Of a DNA stretch of 64,000 bases, positions 44,780 through 54,155 are shown piece after piece. Position numbers and translations under genes: made by a program. The number at the start of each line of letters is the position of its first letter. Within the stretch, counting starts at the first letter, position 1. Source of the DNA: Crocinitomicaceae bacterium (GTDB taxonomy: Bacteria > Bacteroidota > Bacteroidia > Flavobacteriales_D > Sanyastnellaceae); assembly GCA_002690915.1 (NCBI GenBank), contig NZGF01000004.1:1-64000 (forward strand), in the 5' to 3' direction. The notes below the pieces were generated by a model. It ran no database searches. It had not been told where the DNA came from and was given only the letters and a program-made list of their open reading frames with translations.

Positions 44780-47200
44780 ATGCCATTCGAAATTACGCTC
44801 AATTCGACGGTAAACAGGCGCCAAAACATTTGGTTGGTGCTGTCCATGGTGGCTTTACCGCTCTTTGGAACAGCACAAGAATCTACCGCCTGCTCATCGT
44901 GGTACGAGCCCACTGCCATTTTTCAGGTACACCGCCAAGATGCCCCATGTGTTCCAACTCATAACGCCGCATCAAGCGTGGTATTCTCCGCCAAACAGTC
45001 GGTGTGGAGCGAGCTGCAAGCCCAACGGCCAGCATATTGGGAATTGCCGTTGACCTTTCCCGGGGGAGACCATACGACGGTCATCTTGCACGAATTCAAA
45101 GCCTACAGGTCAAACCTAGAGGTGGGACACATGACGAAAGACGGCCTTAGAACAGAGCTGTATACCCCACAATTGCTGAGCTATCGAATTGCCAATGATG
45201 AAATCCATGGATCTATTGTCTTCCTCGAGGGTCAAGTGGCGGGTGCCATTCGTTACAAAGGGGTGCAATACGAATTAGGCGGGCTCGAATGCGACGACCG
45301 GGAAACGGGCTTGTTTGTGCTTTATTCAACTGCGGATGCATTGTACACACCGGCTTTCGAATGTGGACTGGAAACGCTTGCTGAGCAAGTACACACGCCG
45401 CAGCCAATGGGCCTCCCAAGCCCGCTTCCCAATAATCCCGTTACAGAATGTGTGGAGATTGCCCTCGACATTGACAACTTCACCTACAACCAATTTGGTG
45501 CGGATTGCAATGCTTCTGTGGAATGGGCCCTGGCATTGCTCACTGGGGTAAGTGAGATTTACCAGACGGAGCTCAACGAGCTTATCTACCTCGCAGCATC
45601 TTACATCAACGTCTGGGAAACCCCTGACCCATACGCGGCATTCACGGGAAACGCCGGAGCCATGCTGGATGCGTTCCGACTCGAATGGCTCCAAAATCCT
45701 GACCTCGTCAATCGGCCTCGTGATCTTGTGCACCTGCTGACCCGCCGCACTGACACCGGAACAGGAGGCATTGCCTACCTCGGAGTCAATTGCAATTCGT
45801 CGTATGCCGCCGGATTCAGCTCCTACCTGAGCCCCTCCATGGTTTACAACCTGAACAACTACAGCTGGAACCTCAACGTCGTAGCGCACGAGTTTGGACA
45901 CAATTTCGGCTCCAACCACACCCACTGGTGCGGGTGGCCAAACGGCCCTATTGATGACTGCTACACCGCTGAGGGCGGTTGCACAAATACGCCAACACCT
46001 CAGGTCGGCACCATTATGAGTTATTGCCACGCCGTAGCAGGCGGTTCAGTCAACCTCGAGTTCCACCCTACCGTCGAAAATTCAGCACTCATCCCCATGA
46101 TCAACAGCCAGGGAACATGCTACAACACGTGCGATGAATTCTCGACAAGTTGCGCTTTTTACGGCTGTACGTTTGAATGGGCTTGTAACTACGACCCTGA
46201 AGCTGTTTTGAACGATGGTTCTTGTGCGACGGCAGACATTTGCGGGGAATGCGGCGGTGACGGCTCTAGCTGCTTCGGCTGCACAGATCCGATTGCATGC
46301 AATTACAATGAATTCAATCTTGTCGACGACGGCAGTTGTTTCTATTCTCCCAACGGAGGTGCCTGCAATTGCGAAGCAACGATGTCACTTGCCGACACCT
46401 TGGCCCCGGGGGAAACAGTTTCTATGGCAGTAAGTGGGTTCGGCTACGTGGCAGCAGTGACGGTTTTCTTGGACTTCGAAAACCTCAACGAAGATGGAAC
46501 CAAAGCCAGCGACTTGACGGTAATTATTGAGGCACCTAACGGGGAGTGCAGGCAAATTGGTGGGTTCGATGTTGACTTCGGCTGCACAAACTCCGGATTC
46601 TGGCCGAACGCGTGGGATTCCAGCGCCTCTGGCTCCTACACGGGAGCTGCCACGATCGGCAGCGCTCCGGAGGGCAACGGCACGTGGTTTATTCGCATAG
46701 GGAATGGCTGGAGCGGTTCGCAAGGCGCTTACTTCTCAGCAGACATAAGCATTTGGGATCTCTGCTTGGATGTAGATCCTCCGGGATGCATGGACCCCGC
46801 AGGGTGCAATTATAACCCGGCGGCTACAGTAGATGACGGAACATGTGATTACATTTCGTGCTACGGCTGTGCAGATGTTGCCGCCTGCAATTTTGATTTG
46901 GCTGTGACCGCTGACGATGGAAGCTGTGAATTCGAATCCTGCGCGGGATGCACGGATTTGGAAGCTTGCAATTACGACCCTGCTGCAACCATTGAAGACG
47001 GATCGTGCCTTGATGAGTGCCCATGTCCCGGCGATTTGAACGGAGACGGGGTAATTGCGGTAACTGACATCTTACTCTTTCTATCCGATTACGGCTGCGT
47101 TACCGCCCCGTGCATTGGAGACGTGAACGGCGACCAAATCAGCACGGTCAGCGATCTACTTATGTTACTCAGCGAATTCTCCGAAACATGCGCACCTTGA
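44780..47200 (+). CDS. Secreted M12B-like zinc metalloprotease with Cys-rich repeats and dockerin-like end
   Basis: 806 residues. An N-terminal hydrophobic segment (residues 20-33, LVLSMVALPLFGTAQ) serves as signal. The catalytic domain (about 220-450) has HEFGHNFGSNHTHWC, the HExxHxxGxxH zinc site of metzincins, and a downstream IMSYCH Met-turn. TSP3-like Cys-rich repeats follow (GCTFEWACNYDPEAVLNDGSC and others). A P-domain-like sandwich (about 535-665) lies between repeat sets. The C-terminus has two dockerin-like calcium loops (GDLNGDGVIAVTDILLFL and GDVNGDQISTVSDLLMLL) and ends CAP. It lacks a T9SS type A domain. It overlaps the next gene by 13 bases. Confidence 0.85.
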   Translation: MPFEITLNSTVNRRQNIWLVLSMVALPLFGTAQESTACSSWYEPTAIFQVHRQDAPCVPTHNAASSVVFSAKQSVWSELQAQRPAYWELPLTFPGGDHTTVILHEFKAYRSNLEVGHMTKDGLRTELYTPQLLSYRIANDEIHGSIVFLEGQVAGAIRYKGVQYELGGLECDDRETGLFVLYSTADALYTPAFECGLETLAEQVHTPQPMGLPSPLPNNPVTECVEIALDIDNFTYNQFGADCNASVEWALALLTGVSEIYQTELNELIYLAASYINVWETPDPYAAFTGNAGAMLDAFRLEWLQNPDLVNRPRDLVHLLTRRTDTGTGGIAYLGVNCNSSYAAGFSSYLSPSMVYNLNNYSWNLNVVAHEFGHNFGSNHTHWCGWPNGPIDDCYTAEGGCTNTPTPQVGTIMSYCHAVAGGSVNLEFHPTVENSALIPMINSQGTCYNTCDEFSTSCAFYGCTFEWACNYDPEAVLNDGSCATADICGECGGDGSSCFGCTDPIACNYNEFNLVDDGSCFYSPNGGACNCEATMSLADTLAPGETVSMAVSGFGYVAAVTVFLDFENLNEDGTKASDLTVIIEAPNGECRQIGGFDVDFGCTNSGFWPNAWDSSASGSYTGAATIGSAPEGNGTWFIRIGNGWSGSQGAYFSADISIWDLCLDVDPPGCMDPAGCNYNPAATVDDGTCDYISCYGCADVAACNFDLAVTADDGSCEFESCAGCTDLEACNYDPAATIEDGSCLDECPCPGDLNGDGVIAVTDILLFLSDYGCVTAPCIGDVNGDQISTVSDLLMLLSEFSETCAP

Positions 47201-47709
47201 ATCCAGCCATAATCGCATGCGTTGCACTGCATTGGATCGCTTGCGGCAATCCTGCTCCTCCTGGTGCAGAGAAAAATAGGCAGCGCGCTAGGGTGGCCAC
47301 ATCGGTCACCCAATCTGCAGAGCCCTACCGCGTTGAAAATTGGTACGGAACATGGAACGGCGAGCGCCCAGAGTACCCGTTGCTTAACGCGAATGGGGAG
47401 GTCATTGTGGTGCGCGGCAAGGAAGCGAAGGTGGGGCGCAGCACCTTCACGTTTACCATTGGTGCCATGGGAACCGCTGAACTCGTGCAAAGCCACGATG
47501 ACGGTCGGGTAGCAGCCTTCTCCGGTACATGGAAAGGACGCATGGAACCTGGGACCAACGAATTAACCGCCATTGTTTGCGATTTGACAGCCAATTCCAC
47601 CGGAGCATATCGACAGTTTGCCCTCATGAAAGACGCTAAACGTCAAGCCGTTGTATGCCACGGCACGTCGGCAGAACCGCCCTTCGAGGTATCTTTTTCT
47701 ACTGACTAG
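47188..47709 (+). CDS. Hypothetical lipoprotein after the metalloprotease
   Basis: 173 residues from the ATG at 47188, inside the last codons of the protease gene (overlap 13 bases); the longer frame from 47110 lacks a signal. The N-terminus (MRTLNPAIIACVALHWIACG) fits a lipoprotein signal with Cys19. The mature part reads YRVENWYGTWNGERPEYPL and IVVRGKEAKVGRSTFTFTIG, with a beta-rich profile like small lipocalin-type proteins. No family recognised. Overlap with the protease suggests co-translation, possibly an accessory or inhibitor; that is inference. Confidence 0.6.
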   Translation: MRTLNPAIIACVALHWIACGNPAPPGAEKNRQRARVATSVTQSAEPYRVENWYGTWNGERPEYPLLNANGEVIVVRGKEAKVGRSTFTFTIGAMGTAELVQSHDDGRVAAFSGTWKGRMEPGTNELTAIVCDLTANSTGAYRQFALMKDAKRQAVVCHGTSAEPPFEVSFSTD

Positions 47710-47747
47710 GTCCCGTTTCCTCGTGTATAATTTCGATGAAATATCGA

Positions 47748-47778
47748 TTTTGTTATACGAATATTTTATACTATCTTG
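47748..47778 (+). promoter_or_regulatory. Promoter TTTTG-N19-TATCTTG before the miniature repeat gene
   Basis: TTTTG at 47748-47752, exactly 19 bases, then TATCTTG at 47772-47778, close to TTTG-N19-TAnnTTTG. The region is AT-rich, and the ATG follows 25 bases later. Confidence 0.65.
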
Positions 47779-47803
47779 AGGTTGAACACGAACGACCTAC
47801 TTT

Positions 47804-48955
47804 ATGAAACATGCTGCGCTTCTGCTGGCTTGCTGCTTTGTCAGCGGGCTCGCACTTGGTCAGGTTACAGGCATCCACGCTGAAGTGATAGCCAACCACG
47901 ACACCACGGGAATTCCCGAACTGGATGAAATGAAAACGTACCACTTGTACGCTCAAATGACCAATGAAACAGATGAGTTGTCTGCCGTATTCGGTGATAT
48001 TTCTACTCCCCTAAACATCAGCAGCACTGAAAGCTTCTACCAAAGTGCCCTTGGCGCAGACTTTGCCTGGGCCATCAACGGCGCAATCCTGCCCTTCTTT
48101 CCAGAGGCCAATTATGATTCTTGGCTCACCATAGGTGCGACCAATAACGCGATGGGTTCACTTGCCGGGGCAATCGGATTGGATGTGGCGCTGGCGTCTT
48201 TCAACAGTGGTGGTGGCTTTATTGTTGACGATGCCATTGGCGGTTCAATATTCACCTTACTTGGCGACGTCAATGCGTTAGCCGGTGCTGACAATCGCGT
48301 CTTGATTGCCCAATTGACAACGGCCGGTGAAATTTCTGGCAGTGTTAACGTGCAAATGTTTGTGGAGGGATTGCAGAGCCAAAGCATGCAAGTGCTCGCT
48401 ATGCCCATCCAATTGCCTCAAGGATGCGGGGACGAGGATGCGTGCAACTACGACCCAGAATTCGATCCAGAAGACACGGCTGAATGCCAATATCCCGGGG
48501 CATGCTCGGACTGCGAAGGGAACTGCATCGACGCCAACGGCAATGGTGCATGCGATTGCGAGGAGCTGCCTGGTTGCACCAACCCCATGGCTGACAACTA
48601 TCAAAGCGATGCCACCTCAGATGACGGCAGTTGCGTCATTGGCGGCTGCATGTACATGAGCGCCGCCAATTTCAACCCCGAAGCCAACTACGATAACCTC
48701 TCGTGTGTGTTTGCGGGATGCACCGATGCCATGGCCTTGAACTTCGATCCTTCCTCAGTGCTGGAAGACGGTAGTTGTTTGTACCTCGGGTGCATGGATC
48801 CGGTAGGGCTCAATTTTAATCCCGTGGCAAACGTCAGCGGGGCATGTGACTACTCTACTGTGTGCATGAGCGACCTAGACGGGGACGGATACGTAGATGT
48901 ATTTGACCTGCTCCTGTTGTTTGAGGCGTACGGATACGATTGCGACAGCGAGTGA
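47804..48955 (+). CDS. Secreted 383-residue miniature of the giant repeat protein
   Basis: Signal peptide (1-20, CFVSGLALGQ). Residues 22-205 are a copy of the unassigned module found four times in the giant protein: YHLYAQM, then [36 protein letters not shown], then DNRVLIAQLTTAG. Residues 206-345 hold Cys-rich repeats of the Gly-Cys-Thr-Asp ... Asp-Gly-Ser-Cys type. The C-terminus is the dockerin-like loop SDLDGDGYVDVFDLLLLF ending CDSE. It has its own promoter. The shared module, repeats and C-terminal loop make it a short paralog of the 38144 gene. Extracellular; function unknown. Confidence 0.78.
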   Translation: MKHAALLLACCFVSGLALGQVTGIHAEVIANHDTTGIPELDEMKTYHLYAQMTNETDELSAVFGDISTPLNISSTESFYQSALGADFAWAINGAILPFFPEANYDSWLTIGATNNAMGSLAGAIGLDVALASFNSGGGFIVDDAIGGSIFTLLGDVNALAGADNRVLIAQLTTAGEISGSVNVQMFVEGLQSQSMQVLAMPIQLPQGCGDEDACNYDPEFDPEDTAECQYPGACSDCEGNCIDANGNGACDCEELPGCTNPMADNYQSDATSDDGSCVIGGCMYMSAANFNPEANYDNLSCVFAGCTDAMALNFDPSSVLEDGSCLYLGCMDPVGLNFNPVANVSGACDYSTVCMSDLDGDGYVDVFDLLLLFEAYGYDCDSE

Positions 48956-49064
48956 TTCGCTGAATCGCATCCAAAACAAACGCATAAACCATTGTCCTCT
49001 TATTGCTTAGGCTTTGCCCTCGAGCGTAATGAATCAAACGGCGAAAAGGTCGAACGTTGAATGG

Positions 49065-50585
49065 CTATCCTCCATTGACAACCAAGCGACCCAGCGCCTG
49101 GTTGCGCGTATTGAGATCTAACAAACGAACAATGTATTGGCCAGCGGGCCAGCCCGATGTGTTCAATTGGAAGGAACCAAGCGCGTTCCCAGTGGCCACC
49201 ACTCGGCCCGATAGATCGCTCACTTCATAATCCATAGGCGACTGACCGCCCCATGGCGCGATAATCCATGGACTATCACCCGCATGCACAGCATTCGGTA
49301 GAATTTGAGCCGTCTCGGTGGAGAAAAGCTCTTGAATCGAGACAGGAGCCGTGTTCTCTTGGTAGGAGAATTCATTCGGACCGTATATGCCATTCACAGA
49401 ATTGTCATTGTGGATGGCGTCCAAGTCACCGTCGCCGTCAAGGTCACAAAATTGAGTGATGGCCAACCCCCCAAACTGACTCAACTGAAGTCCGAAGGGT
49501 GAAGCAACCTGCGCAGCAAAAGCAGGCGATTCAGGCGACCCCTGATTTTCAAAAAACAAAAGTCCAGAGACGCCGCCGTAATCACCATAACTGCCATCGG
49601 CCACTGAAACAATGAAGTCAAGGTCTCCATCTTGGTCGAGGTCTGTTAAGTCTACGGCGGGAGCGATGCCCTCAAATTCACTCACGATTTCCCCCGGCAA
49701 TCCGAACGGCCCTTGCTCCAGGGGCAAAAAAGAAGGATCGGTTGAAGATCCCACATTCTCACAGCCAAACACTGCAATGCCGCCGCCATAACCGTTTGAC
49801 CGGGTACCAAGTAAGTCTAAATCCCCGTCTGCATCTATGTCCGAAAAAGCAAACGAAGACCACGAGTTCACATAAGAATCGCTACCCACGTCCAACCCAA
49901 AGGGATTTACCTCAATGGAATTGAACTCGGGAGCACTCGGCGTCCCTGTGTTCTCCATGAACAAAATAGGACTGTACCATTCGACATATTCTTCATCATA
50001 ATCATCGGTTTCGCCATATGCATAAAGTGCATGGGCAAGAAGATCATAATCACCATCCCCGTCCAGGTCCGCCGCGGTCAGCGCGACCCCGTTGTAAGTT
50101 TCCCAATAAGAAAATCCTGGCATAATAGGTGTCCCAAACAGCCCCTCTTCGGGTGCAGCAAATTCCGGATTCGAGGCTGAACCGTTATTCACGTAAAATG
50201 CCAGGTGAATCTCGTAAATGCTTCCAAATCCAAGCTCACGGCTGACCAAATCGTAGTCCCCATCGTCATCGAGATCCACAAAATCAAAACCAACAGAGGC
50301 ATCTCCCCAAGGCACCCCTGTCAAGCCGAATGGGTTTGTCACCGGATCGGCGAATGATTGGGCCTGAAGTGCCGTCCCGGCGCTGAGCGTGGCGCTGAGG
50401 ACAAAAGCCAATTTGCGCATCGCCGCGCTGGACAATAGGCTACGCAGTGAAGCGTAACCCTCTTTCAGCTGCCTCAACCATGTGGCAGCTCGGCGCGTCA
50501 GTGCACCGCCGTTAGCGGCCACCTCGTTTGCAATGCGATGAGCCAAGTTCTTGAGCTGGCGTTGTTTGCGGGCGTGGTGTATCAT
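49065..50585 (-). CDS. FG-GAP repeat protein with T9SS domain and long N-terminal extension
   Basis: 506 residues from the ATG at 50585, which lies four bases after the upstream stop. A normal signal peptide starts at an internal Met (ATG at 50420, MRKLAFVLSATLSAG, cleavage near LQAQ), so the true start may be there, giving 451 residues. The 55-residue leader is very basic. The mature part has FG-GAP/VCBS-type repeats (DFVDLDDDGDYDLV, AADLDGDGDYDLL, FSDIDADGDLDLL, DLDQDGDLDFI, DLDGDGDLDAI) forming a propeller with calcium loops. A T9SS type A domain follows (residues about 420-506). Predicted extracellular. Confidence 0.78.
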   Translation of the reverse strand: MIHHARKQRQLKNLAHRIANEVAANGGALTRRAATWLRQLKEGYASLRSLLSSAAMRKLAFVLSATLSAGTALQAQSFADPVTNPFGLTGVPWGDASVGFDFVDLDDDGDYDLVSRELGFGSIYEIHLAFYVNNGSASNPEFAAPEEGLFGTPIMPGFSYWETYNGVALTAADLDGDGDYDLLAHALYAYGETDDYDEEYVEWYSPILFMENTGTPSAPEFNSIEVNPFGLDVGSDSYVNSWSSFAFSDIDADGDLDLLGTRSNGYGGGIAVFGCENVGSSTDPSFLPLEQGPFGLPGEIVSEFEGIAPAVDLTDLDQDGDLDFIVSVADGSYGDYGGVSGLLFFENQGSPESPAFAAQVASPFGLQLSQFGGLAITQFCDLDGDGDLDAIHNDNSVNGIYGPNEFSYQENTAPVSIQELFSTETAQILPNAVHAGDSPWIIAPWGGQSPMDYEVSDLSGRVVATGNALGSFQLNTSGWPAGQYIVRLLDLNTRNQALGRLVVNGG

Positions 50586-50589
50586 GGGA

Positions 50590-51678
50590 CTAATCTTGTG
50601 GCATTGGCTTGCGCCAAAATGTGCGGTCTGGCGTGGTCACACCATCGCGATGTAATTCATCATCCGGCCCAAGGATATTGGGCCTTCGTTTGCCGTGCAA
50701 GATATGAACATCGTAAATTTCTTTCACGGAGGATTGGTATTCGATTATGCCCACTTTGCTCATGGTGGGCAAGTGAACGACCATAACACCGGCTCGATTG
50801 TCAGGCAACTGCGCTGCAATGGCTCCGAATGTTTTGGACTTCTCACGCAACTTGGAAAGGCCTACAAAGAGGTAATCGCCGTGCTGCGACATACCCCGAA
50901 CAAATCCGCCAAAATCAACTACTGTGCGGCTTACCCCTGTTGCGCGGTCGATGTGCACCAGCTGACCGTTGGCCGAGGTCAATACATACAACTCTCCATG
51001 GATCAATTGCGGTGAATGAGGCATCGCTAGGCCCCGTGCAACCACCTCATTGGAATCAATGTCCAGAATGACACCCGTATTTGCGACGTCCTCCCTCCAG
51101 CTCTGGCGGGTGTTGCCCTGGTTGAATGCTGAAACATAGCGCGGCTTCCCATCCTCCATGGCGAGGCCGTTCAGATGGCAGCGGTCCTCGCCGAGAATCG
51201 CATCAATGAAAGGTGGCTTCCATACGGGCGTAAAACTCGAGCGGTCGTCCACCCGCATGATGCAGGAGAATAAGGTGTTGACCGCATACAACTCTCCGTC
51301 CGCACCAAAGTGCACATCATGGACATCCAGCGGTCCAGTAAAATACGCGGCCCTCGGCATGTACAACGCGTCGTATTTCCCTGGAGATTTTGGGTAGTGT
51401 TCAGCCAGTTCAGCCGAATTCCGAAAGACCAAGATTTGATCCTGGCAGGCGATGGCCAATCTATCGGATGCCCGATCCTCGGCCACTCCCATTGCCTTGC
51501 GGAAACTCCTCGGCAATTGAATGAGTGATTCACTATCCTTGGCCGAAAACAATACCAACTTGCCGGCCTGGTAGGTAGAAAGCGCCACAGTGGCCTCGAG
51601 GGCCAGCAGTAATTCAGGCAGCTGCGGAGAGTATCGGCATGAAAATGGAGGGGCAGGAGCTTGAGGCATGAACGGCAA
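50590..51678 (-). CDS. TIGR03032 / DUF4915-type propeller protein
   Basis: 362 residues, no signal peptide. Recognised marks are LSTYQAGKLVLFSA near residue 37, RCHLNGLAMEDGKPRYVSAF near 165, and a repeated beta-propeller pattern ending LPDNRAGVMVVHLP. The family is known from bacteria, often beside TPR or glycan-related genes, with no proven function; some members resemble prolyl 4-hydroxylase-associated proteins. Here it precedes a T9SS FG-GAP gene by four bases, so the two are probably one transcript. Confidence 0.7.
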   Translation of the reverse strand: MPFMPQAPAPPFSCRYSPQLPELLLALEATVALSTYQAGKLVLFSAKDSESLIQLPRSFRKAMGVAEDRASDRLAIACQDQILVFRNSAELAEHYPKSPGKYDALYMPRAAYFTGPLDVHDVHFGADGELYAVNTLFSCIMRVDDRSSFTPVWKPPFIDAILGEDRCHLNGLAMEDGKPRYVSAFNQGNTRQSWREDVANTGVILDIDSNEVVARGLAMPHSPQLIHGELYVLTSANGQLVHIDRATGVSRTVVDFGGFVRGMSQHGDYLFVGLSKLREKSKTFGAIAAQLPDNRAGVMVVHLPTMSKVGIIEYQSSVKEIYDVHILHGKRRPNILGPDDELHRDGVTTPDRTFWRKPMPQD

Positions 51679-52211
51679 CTGTTCTTACTCCGAAGGTAAA
51701 CCAAATCGAGGCATTATCTCAACCGGCACATCCTTTGCCTCCTATAAGTTTCGGCGGTGATTTCAGCGACGGTCTCCGAATCATTGGCTAGTAAAATGAC
51801 CGAAACTCACCCGGCACTTTCCACATGCCAGCCTGGCCTTATGCTTCGTTTTTGGAGGTTCTCCCTTCGGAGGATGCGTCCAACGGCAAGCGAAAAGACT
51901 GTCAATCGCAAAGTCATACTGCAAATAAGGAAGCTGTTGTCACAATGGAAAAGTGATTCCATTGGAATCACTAGACAAGACATTTATACATTGATTTAGA
52001 GCGAGTTAATATTCTGAAAGCTAACTTTCGTGATGGGATGAGGGGGGCTATTAACCCAATGCACGCAGAATCGAAACCAACACCTCATGCGGTGCAGGTG
52101 CCTTCAAAGTTTGCCCGAGGCGTTCACAAAATTGGAAGTCCCGTAAGTTGCATTATTATTGTATGTATTCGGCCACCACAAGGCCGTCTTAACCTTAGTT
52201 CCCTAGCATCC
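51679..52211 (+). other. Intergenic region of 533 bp between divergent genes
   Basis: No convincing gene: the longest reading frames (about 80 codons) lack family signal. On the minus strand TTG (51722-51720), 21 bases, then TACCTTCG (51698-51691) is a plausible promoter for the 50590 gene. An 8-bp inverted repeat, AGTTTCGG at 51747-51754 and CCGAAACT at 51800-51807, could be a binding site or weak hairpin. The last 140 bases precede the pseudogene. Confidence 0.5.
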
Positions 52212-53943
52212 ATGAGAGACATCTTTACCCTTACCCTCGTCTTTTTTCTAGGGCTGCATCATCTAGTGTTCTCTCAAACGGAGATCACCATTGACAACTA
52301 TTCGGTGAACCTCTACGGACAAGTGCAACTGTCAATCCAAGGCAGCACCGACAGTTATTACATTCTTCTCGCGGAACACGGTCCTGATTTCGAGTGGCCT
52401 GCATCGATCACAATGGGGTCAGATGGTACCATGGTGATATCCGCGCCCGGCGCAGCATATCCACTCGATCAGTACAGCATTTGGGAATACGACATAGCGG
52501 ATCCCGGTGACATCGATGGGGACGGAATAGACGATGTAACCGAATACAACACGATGCCCACGGACGCGCCGCTCAACTACGCCGAGGCCGTGGATTTTTA
52601 CGACGGAGCGACCTCCATTCCCGATGCCGAAACCTTCATGGCGCTGGCTACCGTCAACAATGTTGGATGGGCGCCCTTCTTAGACGACCAGCTCTACGTG
52701 AAGTTTGGCATACTCAACCGAGACAGTCCAAACCCGCAGGTTTACTTCATCAACAGCAACACCCACACAGTACACTATGGTTTCTGGTCGGCAATTGATG
52801 CGGATGTCACTGGTGACGATTCCTCCGGTGAGATCGTCTTTAACCCCACGCAAATCAACCCCAACGGGGTCATTGGTGGGTACTCTTTCAATTTCTCGTT
52901 TGGCGATGCCTACGACTTTGAAGCCACGCAACGAACGCATCAGTTGTTGATGGCCAACATGCCCTTCCTCCAAAACATCATGAACCATTTCATCGGCGAG
53001 AACGACGAGGACGATTACCTCGATGATTACGCGGATGACTACGAGGGCTCTGGGATTGAGGTGGTGCTGCGGTTACGGCCAAGGCAACTTCCAAGTTTGG
53101 AATTCCGAAGGGGAAGTCATTGTCTACAACGATGGGGACTTCGACAGTGAGGCTGTTGAGTCATTTTGCGCAGGCGACAGCGGATGCCAAATCGCCGCCA
53201 ATGTCGACGTACAACCCGCCTCATCCGAAGCGGCATCCGATGGAGTCATCACCATCCAAACCCTTTCGGCCGATGATGATTTCGTCTTCAGCATCGATGG
53301 TGGGCAGTCCTTTCAAAGCTCAAACAGTTTCGAAGGACTCGCACCCGGCACGTACGAGGTGGTGGTCGAAAATGGAGCTGGCACCTGCACGTATACCGAC
53401 AGCATCGTCATTGCCGTTTGTGACTTTACGGATTTAGAAATCACCGTGACTCACCCCTATTCGGTGTTGACCACGGACGGATCCATCATCATCGCACCAA
53501 CTTCGGGGGAAGGTTCCTACCTCTACAGCATTGATGGCGGTCAAAATTTTGAGGCCACCGGCGTCTTCATGAACCTGCCCGTCGGCGAATACAACATTGT
53601 TGTAACCGACACCCTCGGCCCTTGCATGTATGAATTCGAACGGTTGCTTGTTCCCAGTGGCGTTGTGGCCGTCGACGAGCAAGCATCCATTGGCCCCATA
53701 ATCCGGGTTTACCCCAATCCCACCGACAACCAACTCAGCATCGAGTTGGAATCATCGAGCGCACTCAGCCAATCGTTGCAGTTCATAGTATTCGATCGTT
53801 TGGGAAGGGTTCTGGAAACCGGGAGCATTTCAGCAGGAAGCACACGAGAGACCATCTGGTTGGGTGGTTACGCCCCCGGCACCTATTTCGTCAAATGCTT
53901 AAGCGAGGACTTCGAGCAAAACTTCAAAGTCATCAAGATGTAA
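52212..53943 (+). pseudogene. Frameshifted, internally deleted copy of the 62.7-kb secreted gene, T9SS C-terminus kept
   Basis: From the ATG at 52212 a signal peptide (MRDIFTLTLVFFLGLHHLVFSQ) and ~285 residues closely match the gene at 62691 with no insertion or deletion. The match stops near 53069 (common GTGCTG). The first frame then runs out at 53150, while the continuing sequence is open in another frame from about 53060. That second frame gives YGQGNFQVWNSEGEV, two Ig/SprB-like repeats (FSIDGGQSFQSS and YSIDGGQNFEAT) and a T9SS type A domain (VYPNPTDNQLSIEL ... FKVIKM). The PEP/pyruvate-binding-like part of the intact paralog is missing. Best explained by an out-of-frame internal deletion after duplication. 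A programmed frameshift is possible but unlikely. Confidence 0.78.
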
Positions 53944-53978
53944 TCTGACTTTCATTAATTCTGAAGGCTCCATGCCTT

Positions 53979-54018
53979 CAAAAATCCCTATTCCTTCTCG
54001 GAGTGGGGATTTTTTTTT
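53979..54018 (+). terminator. Terminator after the pseudogene
   Basis: AAAATCCC (from 53981) pairs with GGGGATTTT around a ~16-base loop, ending in a nine-T run. The A-run on the 5' side lets it act in both directions, although the gene on the other strand ends over 130 bases away. Confidence 0.65.
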
Positions 54019-54155
54019 GCTCCCGCAGAAATGCGCTTTTCGACCAACGTCTTGGCGAATGTGCTCAGGTGAACGCTCATCGATTACCAGACTACGAGCC
54101 AAACAAAAGCAACAAATTCAGCTTCGACACATGCATTGCCGAACAAAACCTGACT

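Noticed and set aside
51757-51999. 80-codon frame in the 533-bp gap
   Set aside because: No signal, no recognisable motif, no operon partner; composition looks like non-coding sequence.
52038-52211. Extended start of the pseudogene at 52038
   Set aside because: The added 58 codons show no signal or similarity to the paralog, whose start matches the ATG at 52212.
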